This document shows, one piece after another, positions 12,640 to 20,985 of a stretch of 64,000 nucleotides of DNA. The notes below the pieces were generated by a model. The model had not been told where the DNA came from. It saw only the letters and a list, made by a program, of their open reading frames with translations, and ran no database searches. Within the stretch, counting starts at the first letter, position 1. The number at the start of each line of letters is the position of its first letter. Both the position numbers and the translations under genes were made by a program. This stretch comes from Puerhibacterium puerhi (lineage in GTDB: Bacteria; Actinomycetota; Actinomycetes; Actinomycetales; Cellulomonadaceae), in NCBI RefSeq assembly GCF_009846865.1, contig NZ_WUWN01000001.1, positions 124,001 to 188,000 of the forward strand, given 5' to 3'.

Positions 12640-12657
12640 TTGTGAACCCGATCACAA
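12640..12657. promoter_or_regulatory. Rex operator in front of menJ-nuo
   Basis: The sequence TTGTGAACCCGATCACAA is an 18-nt near-perfect inverted repeat (one mismatched pair) matching the actinobacterial Rex operator TTGTGAnnnnnnTCACAA. It lies 63 nt before the menJ start codon. A minus-strand -10 candidate TAAGGT (12673-12668) puts a transcription start near 12661, so bound Rex would sit on the initially transcribed region. The rex gene itself is at 35,883-36,545. The match is seen directly; regulation is inferred. Confidence 0.85.
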
Positions 12658-12667
12658 CACCGCTGTC

Positions 12668-12673
12668 ACCTTA
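12668..12673 (-). promoter_or_regulatory. Candidate -10 box of the menJ-nuo operon
   Basis: TAAGGT on the minus strand, TANNNT type, just upstream of the Rex site and about 90 nt before menJ. I see no convincing -35 box. The remainder of 12577-12844 shows no coding potential. Confidence 0.45.
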
Positions 12674-12844
12674 GCCACAACGGCGCCCGGATGTGTAGCA
12701 AGGCGTGCCTTCCTCGCCGGGACCGGCGCCCACGGTGGGCGCCCGGGCACCGATCCTCGCCGATCCCGGCGGGGCGCCGGGCCCTCCCGCGGCGTGTCGC
12801 CGCTGTGCGGTTGCCGACACCCGGGCGCCCGGCGGGGACGCGCC

Positions 12845-13411
12845 TCAGGCCCGCAGCCGCGCCAGGGCGGCGAGCTCGCGCCGGCGGCGGCGCACCTGTC
12901 CCGCCGCCCGGGCCGTCAGCAGGGAGGCGACGGCGCCGACCGCCCCGAGCGCGACGAGCACCCACCACGCCTCGCCCAGGTCGGTGAGCACGCCGACGCC
13001 GATCGCCACGAGCGCCCACAGCACCAGGTGCAGAGCCACGGCGCCCACCCGCCACCAGCGGCTGGGGGGCGCGAGCACCGCCCGGCGCACGGCGTCGACG
13101 TCGTACAGCTCGCCGTCGCCGGCCCGCGCCGGCCCGGCAGGCGCCGCGGCACCCCGCTCGACCCGGTAGACCGGCTCGCCGTCGTCGGCCACGCGCACGG
13201 CCACCGCCGTCTTGGTGCGCCGCTCCTGGCGCACGACGACGACGGCGCGGCTGGGCGTGCACCGCCCGAGCCGCGTGCGCGCCCCGTAGGCCTCCAGGTG
13301 CGCAGCCAGGCGCACCGCCGCCTCCTTGTGCTCGCGCCGGCGGGCCACCTGCAGGTCCCGGTCGTGCCGGCGCCCGGCCTCGTCCCGTACCGACGTGCCG
13401 CTCGTCCCCAT
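12845..13411 (-). CDS. Unknown protein with two membrane helices
   Basis: 188 aa, not recognised. Residues 1-60 are charged and helical (Arg/His/Glu-rich). A short beta-like segment SRAVVVVRQERRTKTAVAVR follows, then two hydrophobic helices at about 122-142 and 147-167, and a basic tail RRRRRELAALARLRA. It reads as a small inner-membrane protein with a cytoplasmic N-domain. Start is ATG 13411. It stands alone on the minus strand between menG and menJ; the next upstream gap carries palindromic repeats. No function can be assigned. Confidence 0.7.
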   Translation of the reverse strand: MGTSGTSVRDEAGRRHDRDLQVARRREHKEAAVRLAAHLEAYGARTRLGRCTPSRAVVVVRQERRTKTAVAVRVADDGEPVYRVERGAAAPAGPARAGDGELYDVDAVRRAVLAPPSRWWRVGAVALHLVLWALVAIGVGVLTDLGEAWWVLVALGAVGAVASLLTARAAGQVRRRRRELAALARLRA

Positions 13412-13575
13412 GCGTCCTCCCTCGCTCTCGCGGCCACCCCTCTCGGGCGGCGGTGCCGGGCCGGAGGGTAGGGACGCGGGCTGGGTCGAGGCTCGCGAGA
13501 ACCTGTGAGGACGCTGTGGAACGGCAGCCGCTCCGGGGAACGGGCGCAGCGAGACGGGCGCGGCAGATCAGCCCC

Positions 13576-13679
13576 TGTCAGTACCAGCGCAGGCCCGGGC
13601 GTGCGCTCGTACTGACACGTCGCGGCCCCTCGGGGCCTGTCAGTACGAGCGCACGCCGGAGCATGCGGCCGTACTGACA
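13576..13679. repeat. Two tandem palindromes with TGTCAGTAC cores
   Basis: Two inverted repeats lie in the 281-nt gap upstream of the 188-aa gene. The first (13576-13617) pairs TGTCAGTACCAGCGCA with its complement at one mismatch; the second (13638-13679) has the same left arm with two mismatches on the right. In all there are four alternating copies of TGTCAGTAC/GTACTGACA, and the spacer between the two units can also pair. No gene is visible in the gap. Confidence 0.8.
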
Positions 13680-13692
13680 CGGCGGAGGTCCG

Positions 13693-14400
13693 TCAGGCCG
13701 CGGGACGGTGGGCCCGGTGCAGGGCGACGATGCCGCCGGACAGGTTTCGGTACGCCACGCGCTCCCAGCCGGCCTCGAGCATCAGCCGGCCGAGCCCCTC
13801 CTGGTCGGGCCAGGAGCGGATGGACTCGGCGAGGTAGTCGTACGAGCCCTTGTCGCGGGTCACGGCGCCCGCCACCACCGGCAGGGCCCGCATGAGGTAC
13901 TCCATGTAGACCGTGCGGAACGGGGCCCAGGTGGGCGTGGAGAACTCGCAGACCACCAGGCGCCCGCCGGGGCGCACCACGCGCAGCATCTCGTGCAGGG
14001 CGGCGTCGGTGTCGACGACGTTGCGCAGGCCGAAGCTGATCGTCACCGCGTCGAAGACGCCGTCGGCGAAGGGCAGCGCCGTGGCGTCGCCCGCCACGAA
14101 CGGCAGGTCGGGGCGGCGCTGCTTGCCCACCGAGAGCATGCCGAGCGAGATGTCCGACGGCACGACGAGGGCGCCGTCGTCGGCGAACGGCTCCGACGAC
14201 GTGCCGGTGCCGGCGGCCAGGTCGAGCACCTTGTCGCCGGGGCGCGCGCCGACGGCCTCGCGCACCAGGCGGCGCCAGCGGCGGTCCTGGCCGAGCGAGA
14301 CCAGGTCGTTGACCAGGTCGTAGCGGCGGGCGATCCCGTCGAACATCGAGGCGACCTCGGCGGGCTTCTTCTCCAGGCTGGCGCGCGGCATGGTGCTCAT
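13693..14400 (-). CDS. menG: Demethylmenaquinone methyltransferase
   Basis: 235 aa SAM-dependent methyltransferase of the UbiE/MenG family that performs the last C-methylation of menaquinone. Family segments are [19 protein letters not shown] near residue 19, the SAM loop [15 protein letters not shown] near 58, and [18 protein letters not shown] with the conserved FGLRN. Start ATG 14400 (a second ATG follows three codons later). It is divergent from menF across 154 nt. With no ubiquinone genes in the window, MenG is the better name. Confidence 0.95.
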   Translation of the reverse strand: MSTMPRASLEKKPAEVASMFDGIARRYDLVNDLVSLGQDRRWRRLVREAVGARPGDKVLDLAAGTGTSSEPFADDGALVVPSDISLGMLSVGKQRRPDLPFVAGDATALPFADGVFDAVTISFGLRNVVDTDAALHEMLRVVRPGGRLVVCEFSTPTWAPFRTVYMEYLMRALPVVAGAVTRDKGSYDYLAESIRSWPDQEGLGRLMLEAGWERVAYRNLSGGIVALHRAHRPAA

Positions 14401-14540
14401 GGTCCCACGACGGGGCCGGCCGGGACCGACGCCGTCAGGAGGCACCCGGGAGGGAGCGCTCAGGAAGGAACGCTCGGAGGGGCACCCGGGAGTAACGCAC
14501 GAGACACCCGATCGGCCGCGGTCCGCCGCGCGGCCCGGCG

Positions 14541-14546
14541 TACGCT
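14541..14546 (+). promoter_or_regulatory. -10 box for leaderless menF
   Basis: TACGCT lies 8 nt before the menF ATG (14555), leaving almost no room for a leader or ribosome-binding site. Confidence 0.65.
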
Positions 14547-14554
14547 GGTCGGCG

Positions 14555-15946
14555 ATGTCCGCCACCCCCTCGTCCGAGCGTCCCACCGGCCACGACGCCT
14601 CCCCGCTCACCGGCCGCCCCGCCCCGGGCGGGCGCCCCGACGGCGCCGCGGAGCCGCAGCTGGTCGTGCGGACCACCGCGATCGACGCCCTGCCCGACGA
14701 CCTCACGGCGCTCGTGGACCTGCTGCCCGACGACCGGCCGCTGGCGTGGGTGCGCCGCGGCGACGGGATCGTCGGCTGGGGCGAGGCGCTGCGGATCGAG
14801 ACCGCCGGCGCCGCGCGCTTCGCCGACGCCGAGGCGGCGTGGCAGGGCGTGCTCGAGCGCGCCGTCGTGCGCGACGCGGTGCGCCTGCCCGGCACCGGTC
14901 CCGTGGCGTTCGGCTCCTTCGCGTTCGACGACGCGTCCGCCTCCGGTGGCGTGCTCGTCGTGCCGCGCGTGGTGGTCGGCCGGCGGAACGGCACCTGCTG
15001 GGTGACCACGGTCTCCGCCGCCCCGGACATCTCCGTCGCGGCCGCCGGGACCGCCGCGCTGCTCGCCGACGGCGCCCGCACGCCCGTGGCGGAGCCCGGC
15101 GTCGTGACGGTCGACGACGGCGCCGTGCCCGGCGGCGAGTGGAAGCAGGTCGTGGCCGCGGCAGTGGGCCGCATCCAGGCCGGCGACCTGGAGAAGGTGG
15201 TGCTCGCGCGCGACGTCGTCGCCACCACCGAGCACCCCGTGGACCCGCGGTGGCTGCTGCGCCGCCTCGCGGCGGGCTACGAGTCGACGTGGACGTTCTC
15301 CGTGGCCGGCATGGTGGGCGCCACCCCGGAGCTGCTGGTGCGCAGCGAGAAGGGCCTGGTGGCCTCGCGGGTGCTGGCCGGCACGATCCGGCGCGAGCCG
15401 GGGATGTCCGACGACGACGCGCTGCTGCACGCCGCGCAGCTGGCCCGCTCCCCCAAGGACCACGAGGAGCACGAGCACGCCGTCGTCTCGGTGGCCCGCG
15501 CGCTCGAGCCCTTCTGCACGTCGATGAACGTGCCGGAGCAGCCGTTCGTGCTGCACCTGCCGAACGTGATGCACCTGGCCAGCGACGTCACCGGCGTGCT
15601 CGACCGTACCGACGGTCGTGCCCCGTCCTCGCTGGCGCTGGCCGCGGCGCTGCACCCGTCGGCCGCCGTGTGCGGCACGCCCACGGTCGCCGCGCGCGAC
15701 CTGATCCGCGAGATCGAGGGCATGGACCGGGACCGCTACGCCGGCCCCGTCGGCTGGACGGGCGCCGACGGCGACGGCGAGTGGGGCATCGCCCTGCGGT
15801 CCGCCGAGCTCGACCCCGCCGACCCGCGCCGGGTGCGGCTGTTCGCGGGGTGCGGGATCGTCGCCGCCTCCGACCCGGCCGCCGAGCTCGCCGAGTCCGA
15901 GGCCAAGCTCGTGCCCATGCGGTTCGCGCTGAACGCCGAGGGCTGA
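14555..15946 (+). CDS. menF: Isochorismate synthase
   Basis: 463 aa chorismate-utilising enzyme that starts menaquinone synthesis by converting chorismate to isochorismate. The catalytic domain begins with the lysine base K214 in LEKVVLARD, followed by [30 protein letters not shown], and the C-terminal [12 protein letters not shown] with the Mg-binding Glu residues in AELAESEAK. The N-terminal ~190 residues are variable, as in the family. I chose ATG 14555, because upstream in-frame codons run through the promoter. Siderophore EntC-type function is possible by sequence, but all other men genes are here. Confidence 0.93.
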   Translation: MSATPSSERPTGHDASPLTGRPAPGGRPDGAAEPQLVVRTTAIDALPDDLTALVDLLPDDRPLAWVRRGDGIVGWGEALRIETAGAARFADAEAAWQGVLERAVVRDAVRLPGTGPVAFGSFAFDDASASGGVLVVPRVVVGRRNGTCWVTTVSAAPDISVAAAGTAALLADGARTPVAEPGVVTVDDGAVPGGEWKQVVAAAVGRIQAGDLEKVVLARDVVATTEHPVDPRWLLRRLAAGYESTWTFSVAGMVGATPELLVRSEKGLVASRVLAGTIRREPGMSDDDALLHAAQLARSPKDHEEHEHAVVSVARALEPFCTSMNVPEQPFVLHLPNVMHLASDVTGVLDRTDGRAPSSLALAAALHPSAAVCGTPTVAARDLIREIEGMDRDRYAGPVGWTGADGDGEWGIALRSAELDPADPRRVRLFAGCGIVAASDPAAELAESEAKLVPMRFALNAEG

Positions 15947-15966
15947 GGCTCGCGCGGGCGCGCCGG

Positions 15967-16023
15967 ATCCCGTCGGGGTTCGTCGCGTCACGCTCCTGGT
16001 ACCGCGACGAACCCCGACGGGAT
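15967..16023. repeat. 21-bp perfect inverted repeat between convergent menF and DUF6114 genes
   Basis: Arms at 15967-15987 and 16003-16023 are perfectly complementary over 21 bp around a 15-nt loop; the left arm begins ATCCCGTCGGGG. It fills the gap between two convergent genes, so it could stop transcription from both sides, though no T-tract follows on either strand. Confidence 0.8.
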
Positions 16024-16037
16024 GCGCGTGCCGGACG

Positions 16038-17348
16038 TCACTCGCTCCAGACCGCCTCGTGGAAGCCGGACCAGGTCTGCCGCTCCGACGTCGCGCCGAG
16101 CATCCCGATCGTCACGTCGACCATGGACAGCAGCACCGACGTGACGGTCGGCGGGTGCTCGGGGTCGGCCTGGAACCCGGACCCGTCGGGCAGGCCCGCC
16201 GTGATCGAGGACAGGTAGATCGTGGCGTCCCCCTCGAGGACCACGGTGTCCGCCTCGGTCACCGTCCCGCCGGAGTCGTGGCCGTCGGCGTAGGTCTTCA
16301 GCCAGAACCCCCGGATCTCCACCCGGTCGGCCACGAGCTTGAGCACCGTGCGCCGGTCGCCCGAACCGCCGCCGACGGGCACCGACACCAGCGACACCGA
16401 GCGCAGGCCCTCCATCGCCAGGTCGTCGGCCTGCAGGTCGGCCGGCACGGCGTAGACGGTGGTGCTCTCCGCGCCGCCGTCGGTCACCGGCGGCCCGGGC
16501 TCGCCGGGCGGCGGCTGGGTCTCCGCGGGGGCGGGGAGGCCGCCCGGCACCGGGACGGTGATCCCGTGCGGGTCCCGGTCGGCGCCGCCACCGGCGTCCG
16601 GCCCGGGATCCGGCGCGGCGTCCGCGTCCGGTGCGGCGCCCGCGTCCGGCCCGGGCCCGCCGTCCACGGCGCCCGGGTCGGCGGGCGAGGGCGACGGCGT
16701 GGCCCCGGCCGACGGTGACGGGGTGGCCCCGGCCGACGGTGACGGGCTGGGTGCCGGCTCGGCGGCGTCGTCGTCGCAGGTCCCGAAGAGCCAGCACAGG
16801 GGGCCGGCCTGCGGCACCGCGGCCGGCGCCGCGGGGACGCCCGTCGCGGCGAGCGCGGCGGCGACCACCACGGCGGCCGAGCGACGCGCGACGCCCGGCC
16901 CGTCCACGCCCGGCGCGCCGTCGTCGTCCGCCGTGGTGCGCGGCGCCATCCACGACACGACGACGATGCCGCCCACCACGCCGAGGACCATGCCGAGCCC
17001 GTACCCGCCGAGGTTCACGCCCATCAGCGAGTAGACGGCCACGACGAGCGTGAGGACGCCGTAGAGCACGTGGTGCACGGGCGCCGCCACGGCCATCACG
17101 CCGAGCACCACGAGCGCCACGGGCAGGAGCGTGGACTGCATGCCCTCGATGCCGAGCTGGACGTGCAGGTTCTCCAGGTCCAGCCGGCCGGAGAAGAACA
17201 GCTCGACCCCGGCCAGGACCGTGAGCACCGCTCCGACGAACGGCCGGTCTCGGCGCCAGGCGGCGAAGCGCTCCCGGCGGGTGGCGCCGAGCGCCGCCGC
17301 GGCGCCGTCGCCGGGGGCCGCGCGGCGGTCGGCGCGCCTCAGAAGCAT
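16038..17348 (-). CDS. DUF6114 membrane protein with long Pro/Ser/Asp linker
   Basis: 436 aa. Residues ~20-125 hold four hydrophobic helices beginning RRDRPFVGAVLTVLAGVELF, the pattern of DUF6114 proteins that accompany DUF6230 in actinomycetes. A fifth hydrophobic stretch near 145-165 is followed by an SPSPSAGAT repeat and a Pro/Asp-rich linker. The C-terminal ~170 residues form a soluble, probably extracytoplasmic domain resembling the DUF6230 partner in style (AMEGLRSVSLVSVP, ATIYLSSITAGL). ATG 17348 overlaps the partner's end by 10 nt. No function is known for either family. Confidence 0.75.
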   Translation of the reverse strand: MLLRRADRRAAPGDGAAAALGATRRERFAAWRRDRPFVGAVLTVLAGVELFFSGRLDLENLHVQLGIEGMQSTLLPVALVVLGVMAVAAPVHHVLYGVLTLVVAVYSLMGVNLGGYGLGMVLGVVGGIVVVSWMAPRTTADDDGAPGVDGPGVARRSAAVVVAAALAATGVPAAPAAVPQAGPLCWLFGTCDDDAAEPAPSPSPSAGATPSPSAGATPSPSPADPGAVDGGPGPDAGAAPDADAAPDPGPDAGGGADRDPHGITVPVPGGLPAPAETQPPPGEPGPPVTDGGAESTTVYAVPADLQADDLAMEGLRSVSLVSVPVGGGSGDRRTVLKLVADRVEIRGFWLKTYADGHDSGGTVTEADTVVLEGDATIYLSSITAGLPDGSGFQADPEHPPTVTSVLLSMVDVTIGMLGATSERQTWSGFHEAVWSE

Positions 17349-17929
17349 TCCTCGCCGTCCGTGAGCCGCAGGTGCAGGCCGTTGAGGTTGAACACTGCGG
17401 CGGACGTGCTGAGCGACACCTGCTTCAGGTCCTGGATCGCGATCGTGTCGGAGTCCATGGCGAAGTCGCCGGCGGTGCCCTTGGCCTGCGTGCCGACGGT
17501 GGAGGCGTCGACGCCGATGCGGATGTCGGCGAACGTGGCGGTGCCCTGCAGGTCGCTCATGCCGATCTGCAGGTCGGTGGCGGTGACCGGGTGCTCGGGG
17601 TCGGTCCCGGCGCTGATCATCAGCCCCAGGTCGGCGCCGGGCACCTTCACCGACTGGCACAGGTCGTGCAGCGTCGCCTGGCTGATGTTGGCGATCGCGA
17701 CCGGGTGCTCCGCCCCCTCGGCGTCCTTGGCGACGCCCGCGTACTGGGAGAACCCCTCGCCGTCGAGGGACGTCGCGGCGATCTTGAACTCCTGCCCTGC
17801 GACGGCGAACGACACGGGCACGGCCCCCTGGGCGACGCCGCCCGTGAGGACCCCGACCGCGGTCAGCGTCGGGACCGCGGCCAAGGCCACGCGCCCGCGG
17901 CGCGTCGTGGTGAGCGCGCTGAGCTTCAT
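17339..17929 (-). CDS. DUF6230 exported protein
   Basis: 196 aa. A signal peptide or membrane anchor is at residues ~12-36 (VALAAVPTLTAVGVLTGGVAQGA). The mature part contains FAVAGQEFKIAATSLDGEGFSQYAG and a repeated beta-rich pattern ending LHLRLTDGEECF, as in DUF6230. Some databases carry a cholesterol-esterase label on such proteins; I see no esterase motif. Start ATG 17929 follows GGAGGGG. It is transcribed with the DUF6114 gene and divergently from a TetR regulator, so it is likely the main target of that regulator. Confidence 0.78.
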   Translation of the reverse strand: MKLSALTTTRRGRVALAAVPTLTAVGVLTGGVAQGAVPVSFAVAGQEFKIAATSLDGEGFSQYAGVAKDAEGAEHPVAIANISQATLHDLCQSVKVPGADLGLMISAGTDPEHPVTATDLQIGMSDLQGTATFADIRIGVDASTVGTQAKGTAGDFAMDSDTIAIQDLKQVSLSTSAAVFNLNGLHLRLTDGEECF

Positions 17930-17945
17930 TTCCCCTCCGGAAGGT

Positions 17946-17971
17946 CCGAGGCGACCTCGATGTCGCCTCGG
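17946..17971. promoter_or_regulatory. 10-bp inverted repeat, candidate TetR operator
   Basis: CCGAGGCGAC, a 6-nt spacer, and GTCGCCTCGG form a perfect inverted repeat between the DUF6230 start codon and a minus-strand -10 candidate TACGGT (17983-17978). The predicted transcription start is at its edge, so it could be an operator for the adjacent TetR protein or a 5' leader hairpin. Confidence 0.55.
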
Positions 17972-18016
17972 GCATCGACCGTAGCACCTACTGAGGGAGC
18001 GTCAATTGCGGGCGCC

Positions 18017-18022
18017 TATGCT
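18017..18022 (+). promoter_or_regulatory. -10 box for leaderless tetR
   Basis: TATGCT lies 6 nt before the tetR ATG at 18029; no ribosome-binding site fits between them. Confidence 0.65.
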
Positions 18023-18028
18023 CGGGCC

Positions 18029-18688
18029 ATGTCTCCCGCGCCGCCGCCCGCGCCGCCCGCCGGGCCGTCGGCCGCGCCGCCGGGCTCGCCGTCGGGTCCC
18101 GACGGCCGCCGTCGGCGCACCCGCCTGAGCCCGCAGGAGCGCCGCCAGCAGCTCCTGGCGCTCGGCGTGGCGTGGCTCGCGGACCGGACGCTCGAGTCCA
18201 TCTCCGTGGAGGACCTCGCCGCGGCCGCCGGGGTCTCCCCCGGCCTGGTGTTCTACTACTTCGGCTCCCGGCAGGGGCTGCACCAGGAGATCGTGCGGAC
18301 CGCGCGGGACGCGATGCTGCACGCCACCGAGCCGGACCCCGCCCTGCCGCCGCTGGCGCGGCTGCACGACACGCTCGAGCGGTTCGTGGAGTTCGTGCGC
18401 GACCACGACGCCACGTTCTCCTCGCTGGTGCGGGGCGCGGCGTCGGGCGACCCGCAGGTGCGCGCCGTGGTGCAGCACGCCCGCCAGGTGCTCGCCGGGC
18501 ACGTCGCCGACATGCTGCGCGAGCTGGACGTCGAGGTGACCCCGCTGGTCGACGTCGCCGTGCGCGCGTGGATCTCGCTCGCGGAGCAGGCGCTGGTCGA
18601 CGCCGCCTCCGACCCGGCGGTCGACGGCGCGGCGCTGGTGCGCTTCCTCGAGCGCAGCGCGACCGCCACGATCGACGCCGCCCGGTAG
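18029..18688 (+). CDS. TetR-family transcriptional regulator
   Basis: 219 aa. After a Pro-rich N-terminal extension of ~25 residues and the basic RRRRTRLSPQERRQQLLALG segment, the helix-turn-helix lies at about 59-82 (SVEDLAAAAGVSPGLVFYYF). The ligand-binding half is helical and not assignable to an inducer class. The gene is divergent from the DUF6230-DUF6114 pair, the arrangement known for these families in actinomycetes, so regulation of that pair is the natural inference. The extension means a later start is conceivable, but the -10 box fits ATG 18029. Confidence 0.88.
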   Translation: MSPAPPPAPPAGPSAAPPGSPSGPDGRRRRTRLSPQERRQQLLALGVAWLADRTLESISVEDLAAAAGVSPGLVFYYFGSRQGLHQEIVRTARDAMLHATEPDPALPPLARLHDTLERFVEFVRDHDATFSSLVRGAASGDPQVRAVVQHARQVLAGHVADMLRELDVEVTPLVDVAVRAWISLAEQALVDAASDPAVDGAALVRFLERSATATIDAAR

Positions 18689-18932
18689 GCGCCGCGCCCC
18701 CATCGGTTGCCGGTGGCGAGCGCCGTGCTCACCGTCCGTCTCGCTCAGGCTGCCGGGGAGCGCCTCCCGGGACCGTCCCCCGACAGTCTCGACGCACCAC
18801 CTGTCGAGCACCTGGAGGGCCGATGGAAGCGGCAGTCAACGCGGTCGACGAGCGACAGCAGCCCGTCCGCAGTCTCATCCCCGCCCGGCTGGACCCCCTG
18901 GCGCACTGAGTGGCCCGTGCGCTCGCAGACAG
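18689..18932. other. Gap without a recognisable gene
   Basis: Between tetR and the terminator in front of htrA I see no supported reading frame, RNA gene or repeat. Composition is the same as the neighbours. Confidence 0.6.
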
Positions 18933-18970
18933 GTGCGGCGGCCGGCCCCCGCGGGGGCCGGCCGCCGCAC
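18933..18970 (-). terminator. Perfect 38-nt palindrome downstream of htrA
   Basis: Nineteen bases (GTGCGGCGGCCGGCCCCCG) are followed immediately by their exact complement, ending 18 nt beyond the htrA stop. The stem would fold back with a few unpaired central bases. No T-tract is seen, as usual for high-GC actinobacterial terminators. It could also end transcripts arriving from tetR. Confidence 0.7.
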
Positions 18971-18988
18971 CCGTGCGTCAGGCCGGGG

Positions 18989-20857
18989 TCAGCTGTTGCC
19001 GCCGAAGAGCCACTCCCACAGCGAGTCGCCCGAGCCGCTCGACCCGTCCGAGCCGGAGCCGCCGCTCGACCCGCCGTCGCCCGAGCCCGGCTGCCCGGGC
19101 AGCTGCTGGCCGCCCTGGTCGCCGCCCTGACCGCCGCCGCCCTGGTCCGAGCTGCTGCTGGACTCCTCGCGCACGGCGAAGGTGACCTTGATCTTCTCGG
19201 ACGCGCCCCCGCGGACCACGGTCAGCGTGGACTCCTGGCCGGCGGTGCGCTCTCGGACGAACGCCGTGAGCGACTCGGCGCCGTTGACGGGCTCGTCGTC
19301 GATCGCCACGATCACGTCGCCGGAGCGCACGCCCGCCGCCGCGGCGGGCGAGCCGGAGGTGACGTCCTGGACCTGCGCGCCGCGGCGCGTGACGCCGTCG
19401 GCGGTGGCGGTGCCGTCGGTCATCGTGACGCCGAGGAACGCGTGCTGCGCCGAGCCGTTGTCGATGAGCTGGCCGCCGATGTTCTTCGCGAGGTTCACCG
19501 GGATCGCGAAGCCCAGGCCGATCGAGCCGGACTGCCCACCGGTGCCGCTCGACAGCGTCGCGATCGACGAGGTGATGCCGATGACCTGACCCTGGGCGTT
19601 GAACAGCGGGCCGCCGGAGTTGCCGGGGTTGACCGCCGCGTCCACCTGGATCGCGTTGGTCACCACGGCGTCGGACCCGTCCTCGCCGGTCGCGGAGACC
19701 GGGCGGTCGAGCGCGGACACGATGCCCGTCGTGGCCGTGTTGGCCAGGCCGAGCGGGTTGCCCACGGCGAGCACGGGGTCGCCCACCTGCACGTCGTCGG
19801 AGTTGCCGAGGGCGACGGGCTGCAGGTCGTCGGGCGCGTCCTTGATCTGCACAACCGCGAGGTCGGTGCTCGGGTCGGTGCCCACGACCGTCGCCTCGAA
19901 GAGCCGGCCGTCGCTGAGCGTGACCTGCACGGCGCCGTTCGACGCGCCGGAGACGACGTGGTTGTTGGTCAGCACGTGCCCCTGGTCGTCGAGGATGAGG
20001 CCCGAGCCCTCGGAGCCGCCCTGCTGGCTGGTGACCTGGATCGCCACGACCGACGGCGCGACCGCCGCCGTCACCGCCTGCCAGTCCGGGTTCTCGGCGG
20101 TCGAGTCCTTGACCGGGGCGGCGTCGGCGCGGTCCGACTGGCCGATCGAGGCGATCGACGTCGAGGCGCCGTCGTCGTCGAGCCCCGTGACCAGCGCCGC
20201 CGTGCCACCGCTGGCCAGCAGCGCCGCGATCACCGCGGCGCTGGCCACGGGCACCCACGCGCGCGGCCTGCGCTCGCGGGTGGCGGTCTGCCCGGCCCCG
20301 GGGCGGGCGTCCGGGTGCAGGTACGGGTTCGACGGGTCGTGCGGCGCGGGCTGCTGCTGCGAGCCCCAGCCCGGCTGGCCCACGGGCGGCTGGCCCTGCT
20401 GGTGGCCCTGCTGCTGGCTCGGCGCTTGCGAGCCGTGCTGGGCGGTCGCGTAGGGCTGCGGCGCCTGCGCGCCCGGCTGCTGCGCGCCGGGCTGCGGACC
20501 CTGCGGCGCGCCGGCCGCGTACGGCGGCGCGTACTGCCCGTAACGAGGCTGCGACGCGCCGGGCTGCACGCCGGGCTGCACGCCGGGCTGCACGGTGTCG
20601 GCCTGCGGCGCCGGCACCTGCTGCACGGGGCGCGGCAGCGGGGTCGTGTCGTGCACGGCCAGCCGCTCGGTCGGGTGCTCGGTGGAGGGCTGCTGGCCCA
20701 CCGGGCGCTCGCCGGAGGCCGGCGCGGCACCGGACGGCGCCGGCTGCTCCGGGCGCATCGGGTCGCCCGCGCCCTGCGGGCGCGGCTCCGGCGCGGCGGG
20801 ACGCTGCTCCTGCGGCGCGCCCTGCCCGTACCGGGCATCGTTGTTCTCGGTGCTCAT
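18989..20857 (-). CDS. htrA: HtrA/DegP-type membrane-anchored serine protease with PDZ domain
   Basis: 622 aa. A ~200-residue Pro/Gln/Gly-rich cytoplasmic segment precedes one transmembrane helix (201-226). The trypsin-like domain has the full triad H300 (TNNHVV), D332 (STDLAVV) and S414 (NPGNSGGP). A PDZ domain spans about 470-570 ([19 protein letters not shown]), followed by a Ser/Gly/Asp-rich tail ending LWEWLFGG. It should act outside the membrane in protein quality control. Start ATG 20857 follows GAGGAGG. A 12-nt repeat encodes a PGVQPGVQPG stretch. Actinobacterial PepD/HtrA proteins share this layout. Confidence 0.94.
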   Translation of the reverse strand: MSTENNDARYGQGAPQEQRPAAPEPRPQGAGDPMRPEQPAPSGAAPASGERPVGQQPSTEHPTERLAVHDTTPLPRPVQQVPAPQADTVQPGVQPGVQPGASQPRYGQYAPPYAAGAPQGPQPGAQQPGAQAPQPYATAQHGSQAPSQQQGHQQGQPPVGQPGWGSQQQPAPHDPSNPYLHPDARPGAGQTATRERRPRAWVPVASAAVIAALLASGGTAALVTGLDDDGASTSIASIGQSDRADAAPVKDSTAENPDWQAVTAAVAPSVVAIQVTSQQGGSEGSGLILDDQGHVLTNNHVVSGASNGAVQVTLSDGRLFEATVVGTDPSTDLAVVQIKDAPDDLQPVALGNSDDVQVGDPVLAVGNPLGLANTATTGIVSALDRPVSATGEDGSDAVVTNAIQVDAAVNPGNSGGPLFNAQGQVIGITSSIATLSSGTGGQSGSIGLGFAIPVNLAKNIGGQLIDNGSAQHAFLGVTMTDGTATADGVTRRGAQVQDVTSGSPAAAAGVRSGDVIVAIDDEPVNGAESLTAFVRERTAGQESTLTVVRGGASEKIKVTFAVREESSSSSDQGGGGQGGDQGGQQLPGQPGSGDGGSSGGSGSDGSSGSGDSLWEWLFGGNS

Positions 20858-20985
20858 GGTGGCCTCCTCGTTCTCCTGGCCACGAGATAACACCATCAGA
20901 CTGGTGTGGCCCTTGAACGAACCTGAGAGTTCTCTGCACACGTCCGGCCGCGCGCCTGCTCGACGGCCGTGGGTGCCCGGGTGCG

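Noticed and set aside
12845-13411. Menaquinone-related function for the 188-aa membrane protein
   Set aside because: Only its position suggests it; no motif supports an enzymatic or carrier role.
17339-17929. Cholesterol esterase, a label sometimes used for such proteins
   Set aside because: No Ser-His-Asp motif or lipase box is visible; DUF6230 is the safer call.
18689-18988. Hidden small gene between tetR and htrA
   Set aside because: No frame has plausible start, ribosome-binding site or composition; only the terminator palindrome is supported.
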